Assembly (NCBI GenBank): GCA_021203705.1
Contig: JAJQAR010000022.1
Location: forward strand, 1 to 12,452
DNA from: Prevotella sp.
GTDB lineage: Bacteria; Bacteroidota; Bacteroidia; Bacteroidales; Bacteroidaceae
Length of the DNA: 12,452 nucleotides
Reading direction: 5' to 3'
This document shows, in pieces, positions 7,435 through 12,452 of the stretch. Under the pieces are notes generated by a model. It was not told the DNA's origin, searched no databases, and was given only the letters and a program-made list of their open reading frames with translations. The stretch's first letter is position 1. Each line of letters starts with the position of its first letter. The translations under genes and the position numbers were made by a program.

Positions 7435-8249
7435 GGGATGACTTTCGTTAGATTAAACTGACGGACGATACCTATAACAAACATGTTCGAGTAATTATGG
7501 TATTTCAGATTGTTCACCTTAGCCTGCTCGAAATCACCCAAATAACCTAAGCGGAATGTCGTTCTATGCAGGTTAAAGTCAAAAGTGAGCAACTGCCACA
7601 GCGAAGGCGCAGAGACAACAGTAGTAGGCACCACGTTATGGTCGTAATTCCCCTTGTTGAAAATCTCGTAATACGACTGTCCGTAATTCGGTGAGAACCT
7701 TATACCCAATAGCGGCACACTAACATCATAGTGCAATGCCGACAAGTGTTTTCCTATTCTGAAACGGTAAGCCACGGCAGCCGAAGGAGAAATGTTCATT
7801 CCTAAGCGGAACTGAGCGAGATTGTTGCTATTGCGGGTGTTGTACAAAAAACCGACATTGACATCTGCCTGTCCGCCAGCCCTTACGCTCAACTTTCCAG
7901 ACAAGAATTTCCAGTTGTAATGCAGACCGTATGTAAATGTGTACATTCCACCCATCTCATGACCATCACCAGAATGACTCTCTACCGTTGAGAAGCTGCC
8001 TTGGTGCATGAGCAGGCGAGACCATGGACTACCCTCGTGCTCACGTATAGTGTGTGAAATATATCGCAATTCCAAACCAGTGTATTTCTCTGGTGATAAG
8101 TAAGTATCCAAGATATTGGAATAACCCACGCTGATTAATTGAGCGTTTGTTATGAATTTCCTGTTCCGTAGAGTGTCAGGGAGCTGAGCATTGGCTAATA
8201 ATGAGCAGAAAGCCATTACAGAAATAAAAAGGATTCTAATTATTCTCAT
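7431..8249 (-). CDS. DUF3316-like exported protein, probable outer-membrane beta-barrel
   Basis: 272 residues of unknown function. A signal peptide (MRIIRILFISVMAFCSLLANA, likely cleavage before QLPD) is followed by alternating amphipathic strands rich in Tyr, Phe and Gly with short turns, such as YTFTYGLHYNWKF, LSVRAGGQADVNVGFLY and FDFNLHRTTFRLGYLG. This pattern suggests an 8- to 12-stranded outer-membrane barrel. The layout resembles Bacteroidetes DUF3316 proteins from memory, not from a search. No C-terminal aromatic residue is present (it ends TKVIP), which is unusual for a classical barrel. The start overlaps the end of the topoisomerase gene by 14 bases, and the stop shares ATGA with the S41 lipoprotein start. 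An outer-membrane partnership with that protease is plausible but inferred. Confidence 0.75.
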   Translation of the reverse strand: MRIIRILFISVMAFCSLLANAQLPDTLRNRKFITNAQLISVGYSNILDTYLSPEKYTGLELRYISHTIREHEGSPWSRLLMHQGSFSTVESHSGDGHEMGGMYTFTYGLHYNWKFLSGKLSVRAGGQADVNVGFLYNTRNSNNLAQFRLGMNISPSAAVAYRFRIGKHLSALHYDVSVPLLGIRFSPNYGQSYYEIFNKGNYDHNVVPTTVVSAPSLWQLLTFDFNLHRTTFRLGYLGDFEQAKVNNLKYHNYSNMFVIGIVRQFNLTKVIP

Positions 8250-10971
8250 TGTCAGGGAAAAGGTTAAGTTGTCCTGTTATCTCATCTATCACCTGCCCCT
8301 GCGACTTACCTACATCAGGGTCAAGATTTTCATCAGTCACATCAGAACTGACATCCTCATTATCAATGTCGCTCAATTCCTCATCATCTTCAGAATTGTC
8401 CAAAGTCTCAAGCAATTCAACATGATCAACCTGATAAGTCGTGATACGTTTTCCTCTCGCCTTGAAGCCTTTAACGCCAACAAACTGTTCAGCATCGATT
8501 TCGATATCGCCACGGAACGAGTCATCACCACCAAATATTATCTTGAATTGAGGAGAAGGCTCGTCAGAGAGCGAGACAAGACTATTGTTCTTGTTATCAC
8601 CCAAATAATTCTGTTTTTTCTTTGTCGCCTCAAACAGGAAACGTTTCATGTAAAGATAGCCTTGCTGGTCTGCATCATAAAGCAGAGCCGTCCAAACCTT
8701 ATTTGCATCAAACTTCTCTATGAGCCTTATATTGTCCTCATAATGGTTGTTCAAATCAAAGTCGGTTATATAGAAATCTCCGTTTTCAAGAACCACGAGG
8801 ATGTTGTCACCCTCATTAAACTCGCCGAGGAGCGTACCATGCTCATCATAATTAAGACGTTTGACATCAGGGTCAAACCACACCATGCGCCCACCCAACG
8901 TACTTCTGCCATGGCTCTTAAGAGAGATGCGGTGCACACTGAATTTAGTAAGTATCACGCCACGGGCATTTCTTCCTTTTATGGCGACGTCAGAAAAATC
9001 AAATTCCTTGAAAATGCTTTTCAGTCGGGGAGCTGGGTCGAGCGTTACCTTTATTGTTTCCGCCTCCCCATTAGGATTGGCAGTGAAATAGACCACCCGT
9101 GAGCCAGGCACCCCCTGTGTAACGTCATATTCCCGGTCGCGGGTTACTCCCGACACGAAGAAGCGTTTCATATAATATTTTCCCTGCTTGCCATCGCGAT
9201 AAACCACGTTGTAGATAGTACGCTTATCGTTTTTCTTGAATACGGCGACATGGAGAATGTTCTTGCCTACGAAAACCTTGTCAGCTACACGGATAACTTT
9301 ATATTTACCGTCTCTATAGAATATTATAATATCATCGATATCAGAGCAGTTGCAAACAAACTCATCTTTCTTCAATGAAGTACCAATAAAGCCATCATTG
9401 CGGTTGATATACAGTTTCTCATTGGCCTCAACCACTTTCGCAGCCTCGATAGTATCAAAGTTCTTTATCTCCGTAAGGCGCGGATGAGCAGCCCCATATT
9501 TTGTTTTCAGGTACTTGAACCAGTTGGTGGTAACCTCCACCATATTGTTGAGGTCGCGGTCAATCTGCTCAATCTCCTCTTTTATTTTCGCTATCAGCTC
9601 ATCCGCCTTATCCTTATTAAACTTCAATATCCTTGCCATCTTAATCTCCATAAGGCGCAGGATATCGTCTTTCGTAACCTCACGTATCATCTGGGGATAG
9701 AAAGGAGTGAGGCGGTAGTCGATATACTCACAGGCGGTATCCATGTCAGGAGCCTGTTCAAACTTGCGGTCTTTGTAGATTCTTTCCTCAATGAAAATCT
9801 TTTCAAGCGATGAGAAATGCAGCTGTTCCAAAAGCTCGTGCTTGCGTATCTCAAGTTCTTTTTTAAGCAGAGCCAAGGTGCAGTCGGTGGAGTGCCGCAG
9901 CACGTCATTCACCGAAAGGAATTGCGGTTTGTTGTCCTCTATCACACAACAGTTGGGCGAGATGTTAATCTCACAGTCGGAGAAGGCATAAAGAGCGTCT
10001 ATTGTCTTGTCGGAGGAGACACCTGGTGCGAGGTGAATTTGTATCTCCACTTGTGCCGCCGTGTTGTCGTCAACCTTACGAGCCTTTATCTTGCCTTTCT
10101 CCACAGCTTTCAGTATTGAGTCGATAAGAGTAGTGGTGGTTTTGCCGTAAGGGATCTCACGTATCACAAGAGTCTTACTGTCAAGTTTCTCTATCTTTGC
10201 CCTTACTTTGAGCATACCTCCGCGATGCCCCCCATTATACTTGCTCACGTCAATGCTTCCGCCAGTTGGGAAATCAGGATAGAGAGTAAACGGTTCATTG
10301 TGGAGATAACTTATCGCGGCATCGCAAATCTCATTGAAGTTATGAGGGAGAATTTTAGATGACAAACCGACTGCAATTCCCTCCGCACCCTGTGCAAGGA
10401 GAATTGGGAACTTTGCCGGCAGCGTTATCGGCTCCTTGTTCCTGCCGTCATAACTGAGCTGCCATTCAGTAGTCTTTGGGTTGAAAACCACGTCGAGGGC
10501 AAATTTGGAAAGACGCGCCTCAATATAACGGGGTGCGGCAGCACTGTCGCCGGTGAGGATGTTACCCCAGTTGCCCTGGCAGTCAACAAGTAGGTCTTTC
10601 TGCCCCAACTGCACCAAAGCATCACCTATTGAGGCATCGCCATGCGGATGAAACTGCATGGTATGCCCCACGATGTTCGCCACCTTGTTGTACCGCCCAT
10701 CGTCCATCCTCTTCATAGAATGGAGTATTCTACGCTGCACGGGTTTCAGACCATCGCCGATATGCGGAACGGCACGCTCAAGAATAACATACGAGGCATA
10801 GTCGAGAAACCAGTTCTGATACATTCCGCTTAAATGGTGTACTGCGGAGGCATCAAACCGGTTTACCGGCTTATAGTCAGAATGGGCATCCACAACTTCC
10901 TCATCATTGAGTTGTTGGATGTTCTCCTCTTGTTCTTCTAAACTATCTTGGTTTCTTGTCTCGTCATCCAT
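8236..10971 (-). CDS. parC: DNA topoisomerase IV-type subunit A (ParC-like)
   Basis: 911-residue cutting subunit of a type IIA topoisomerase, expected to decatenate chromosomes with a ParE partner that is not in this window. The winged-helix/tower part spans about 45-430 with the quinolone-region HPHGDASIGD (108-117) and catalytic Y149 in AAAPRYIEARL. A coiled-coil stretch follows at about 440-480, then a beta-pinwheel-like C-terminal domain (about 520-850). I see no intact GyrA box (QRRGGKG), which favours topoisomerase IV over gyrase. Acidic segments flank the enzyme: residues 1-35 and 858-886 (15 Asp/Glu of 29). The tail ends with QLNLF (901-905), a perfect beta-clamp-binding signature. 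The start is ATG at 10971, about 30 bases below the inferred transcription start. It heads an overlapping operon with the DUF3316-like, S41 and pepT genes. Confidence 0.93.
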   Translation of the reverse strand: MDDETRNQDSLEEQEENIQQLNDEEVVDAHSDYKPVNRFDASAVHHLSGMYQNWFLDYASYVILERAVPHIGDGLKPVQRRILHSMKRMDDGRYNKVANIVGHTMQFHPHGDASIGDALVQLGQKDLLVDCQGNWGNILTGDSAAAPRYIEARLSKFALDVVFNPKTTEWQLSYDGRNKEPITLPAKFPILLAQGAEGIAVGLSSKILPHNFNEICDAAISYLHNEPFTLYPDFPTGGSIDVSKYNGGHRGGMLKVRAKIEKLDSKTLVIREIPYGKTTTTLIDSILKAVEKGKIKARKVDDNTAAQVEIQIHLAPGVSSDKTIDALYAFSDCEINISPNCCVIEDNKPQFLSVNDVLRHSTDCTLALLKKELEIRKHELLEQLHFSSLEKIFIEERIYKDRKFEQAPDMDTACEYIDYRLTPFYPQMIREVTKDDILRLMEIKMARILKFNKDKADELIAKIKEEIEQIDRDLNNMVEVTTNWFKYLKTKYGAAHPRLTEIKNFDTIEAAKVVEANEKLYINRNDGFIGTSLKKDEFVCNCSDIDDIIIFYRDGKYKVIRVADKVFVGKNILHVAVFKKNDKRTIYNVVYRDGKQGKYYMKRFFVSGVTRDREYDVTQGVPGSRVVYFTANPNGEAETIKVTLDPAPRLKSIFKEFDFSDVAIKGRNARGVILTKFSVHRISLKSHGRSTLGGRMVWFDPDVKRLNYDEHGTLLGEFNEGDNILVVLENGDFYITDFDLNNHYEDNIRLIEKFDANKVWTALLYDADQQGYLYMKRFLFEATKKKQNYLGDNKNNSLVSLSDEPSPQFKIIFGGDDSFRGDIEIDAEQFVGVKGFKARGKRITTYQVDHVELLETLDNSEDDEELSDIDNEDVSSDVTDENLDPDVGKSQGQVIDEITGQLNLFPDNENN

Positions 10972-11005
10972 ATTGTTGAAAAGCCATGCTCATTGCACAG
11001 TCATG

Positions 11006-11036
11006 CAAAGTTAACGAAAAAAGGGCATAACGCAAA
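11006..11036 (-). promoter_or_regulatory. Bacteroidetes-type promoter of the topoisomerase operon
   Basis: Read on the minus strand, TTTG at 11036-11033 (within a T-run) is followed after 19 bases by TAACTTTG at 11013-11006. This fits the Bacteroidetes sigma-ABfr consensus TTTG, 19-21 bases, TAnnTTTG. Transcription would start near 11000, giving a leader of about 30 bases before the parC ATG. It lies in the 93-base gap after the glycosyltransferase gene, so the operon need not depend on readthrough. Confidence 0.7.
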
Positions 11037-11064
11037 AATAAACAAATGAAAAAATAAGCTGTTT

Positions 11065-12027
11065 TTAATTGATTATCGGGTGAGCCGTTTTCTTTTCACG
11101 CACTAAAAAGATAGGGCGTTTCTTCGTTTCCATATAAGTCTTTGCGAGATACTGCCCTATAATACCGAGGAACAGAAGCTGAATGCCAGCAAGCAACATG
11201 ATGATACAGACGAGTGAGGGCCAGCCCTGAGTAGGGTCCTTGAATATCAGGGTACGTATTATTATAAAGACGATGAATACGAATGAGCCAAGACAGAGGA
11301 GCAGACCGAGGAAAAAAGACACCACTAACGGCACGGTGGAATAGGCTGTGATACCGTCGAGGGCATAGACAAATAGCTTCCAAAAAGACCATTTGCTCTC
11401 CCCTGTCACGCGCTCCACATTCTCGTAAGATATCCATTTTTTCTTGAAACCAACCCAGCCGAAAATTCCTTTTGAGAAGCGGTTGTATTCACCGATAGTC
11501 AGTATGGCATCAGCTACCTGGCGCGTCATCATCTGATAGTCTCTTGCATCAACAGGAATTTCAGTTTTAGACATCTTGTTTATCATGCGGTAGAACAGTC
11601 GTGCGAAGAATGAGCGTATGGGAGGCTCTCCTTTACGGTCGGTGCGGCATGTGCCGACACAGTCGTACCCATTGTCGTGAATTTCATTCAGCATTTGTGG
11701 CAGCAGCTTCGGAGGATCTTGCAAATCGACATCCATTATCACTACTAAATCGCCGGCTGCATATTGCAAACCAGCGTATATTGCACTCTCCTTGCCGAAA
11801 TTACGGGAGAAAGACACGAAATTCACGCGTCTATCATTTGCAGCCAATTCTTTCACAACACATAGGGTATTGTCTTTCGAGCCATCATCGATAAACAGAA
11901 ACTCAATATCCGTATCACCGAGTTGGGGCGCAACATCAAGCACTGCCGTATAGAATGTGCGCACATTTGCCTCCTCGTTGAAAACTGGTACTATAATCGA
12001 TAATACTTCATTCCTCATTTTCACCAT
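11065..12027 (-). CDS. GtrB/DPM1-like membrane glycosyltransferase (family 2)
   Basis: Transfers a sugar from a nucleotide donor, most likely to undecaprenyl phosphate, on the cytoplasmic face of the inner membrane. The GT-A domain shows LSIIVPVFNEE (9-19), DDGS (47-50), SRNFGKESA (74-82) and the metal-binding DVDLQDPP (99-106), followed by ARDYQMM (161-167) and ERVTGESKWSFWK (205-217). Two transmembrane helices (about 230-260 and 271-296) precede a basic tail, the standard GtrB/YkcC layout. At 320 residues the length is typical. The in-frame ATG at 12018 (fourth residue here, giving MRNEVLSIIVPV) is an equally plausible start and cuts the overlap with the upstream gene from 20 to 11 bases. 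The sugar and final acceptor (O-antigen, capsule or lipid A-type modification) cannot be read from the sequence. Confidence 0.92.
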   Translation of the reverse strand: MVKMRNEVLSIIVPVFNEEANVRTFYTAVLDVAPQLGDTDIEFLFIDDGSKDNTLCVVKELAANDRRVNFVSFSRNFGKESAIYAGLQYAAGDLVVIMDVDLQDPPKLLPQMLNEIHDNGYDCVGTCRTDRKGEPPIRSFFARLFYRMINKMSKTEIPVDARDYQMMTRQVADAILTIGEYNRFSKGIFGWVGFKKKWISYENVERVTGESKWSFWKLFVYALDGITAYSTVPLVVSFFLGLLLCLGSFVFIVFIIIRTLIFKDPTQGWPSLVCIIMLLAGIQLLFLGIIGQYLAKTYMETKKRPIFLVREKKTAHPIIN

Positions 12028-12452
12028 TTGGTATTAGCTTATATAAATGATAATTATAATAATATCCTATATATCCTATTTTATAATTCCCTACATAAAC
12101 TGATGTAAAGCCAGGTGGTATCAAGGATAATGTATTTCCTTCTTCCATATCGTAATTAATTATACAATACAGTTTTTTGTGGGACTGGATATATTTCAAC
12201 ATATCTTCCTTTTTATCAAAATTCTTTATGTTCTGGAACAGCAGCTCTGTTCTCTGTTTATCGAGTGGCGGTGAGTTGAAAGTCTGATTAAATGTAACAA
12301 CTTTGCTCTTTATCAGACTACTTAATCGTGCGGATTCACCAGTAGGTTTGTCGGAAGGAAAAACAATTGTAGCATCATTTTCAATCCTGTCAAGCATTTG
12401 GTGTGTAGCCTGCATGCTTCTACAATCAATTATAAAGCTACTTATATAATAC
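12008..12452 (-). CDS. 3' end of an unidentified AT-rich gene, cut by window
   Basis: The frame is open from the stop at 12008 to the window edge. An internal ATG at 12415 exists, but codons upstream of it (reading YYISSFIIDCRS) stay open, so this is probably the C-terminal part of a longer protein. I do not recognise the family. The visible 148 residues look soluble and mixed alpha/beta, with TIVFPSDKPTGES, a Lys-rich helix (DKKEDMLKYIQSHKK) and Tyr-rich strands near the end (YIGYYYNYHLYKLI). By hand count it is about 35% GC over 12061-12420, against about 51% over 11641-11760 in the overlapping glycosyltransferase gene. The overlap of 11-20 bases suggests joint expression. A C-terminal domain of a membrane glycosyltransferase or similar surface-polysaccharide protein is a guess from context only. 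Confidence 0.6.
   Translation of the reverse strand, partial: YYISSFIIDCRSMQATHQMLDRIENDATIVFPSDKPTGESARLSSLIKSKVVTFNQTFNSPPLDKQRTELLFQNIKNFDKKEDMLKYIQSHKKLYCIINYDMEEGNTLSLIPPGFTSVYVGNYKIGYIGYYYNYHLYKLIPNGENEE

Noticed and set aside
8191..9102. 303-residue plus-strand open frame opposite the topoisomerase gene
   Set aside because: It lies antisense to the well-matched C-terminal half of parC and across its overlap with the DUF3316-like gene, shows no recognisable motif and has an implausible composition rich in Ile, Val and Arg; it is a shadow of the true frame.
11041..11064. A/T-rich hairpin after the glycosyltransferase stop as a terminator
   Set aside because: The only pairing is a short A-run with a T-run; no GC-containing stem supports termination.

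Overview
The window looks like a chromosomal segment of a Bacteroidales bacterium, most likely Prevotella or a close relative. The reasons are a SusA-type periplasmic GH13 enzyme, a folP-cdaA gene pair, a lipoprotein with an acidic stretch directly after its cysteine, a long acidic-tailed topoisomerase A subunit, near absence of Shine-Dalgarno sites, and promoter-like TAnnTTTG boxes. The species is not determined. No rRNA, tRNA, CRISPR array, insertion sequence or phage gene was seen.

Plus-strand half (1-5139): the window opens inside a secreted alpha-amylase-family enzyme whose start lies upstream. A 125-base gap with a TAnnTTTG box precedes folP (dihydropteroate synthase). folP overlaps cdaA (membrane diadenylate cyclase making c-di-AMP) by 8 bases. 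A small exported protein of unknown function and a BASS-type (bile acid/sodium symporter-like) membrane transporter follow. A perfect 9-bp hairpin separates this block from the convergent minus-strand genes.

Minus-strand block (5176-10971, read right to left): a TTTG/TAnnTTTG promoter precedes a topoisomerase IV-type A subunit. Then come an exported DUF3316-like probable outer-membrane protein (14-base overlap), an S41 peptidase lipoprotein (4-base ATGA overlap) and peptidase T (27-base gap). The spacing implies one transcript. The operon joins DNA decatenation to two envelope proteins and a cytoplasmic tripeptidase, and no pathway obviously links them. The strongest observation is a perfect QLxLF peptide, the canonical beta sliding-clamp binding signature, at the very C-terminus of the topoisomerase subunit behind an acidic linker.

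Right edge (11065-12452, minus strand): a GtrB/DPM1-like family 2 glycosyltransferase overlaps the 3' end of an AT-rich gene that runs off the window. The pair looks like part of a surface-glycan or lipid-linked sugar locus.

Most genes are recognisable families. I see no complete novel defence or mobile system. The unusual points are gene linkages, active-site details and the clamp-motif tail.
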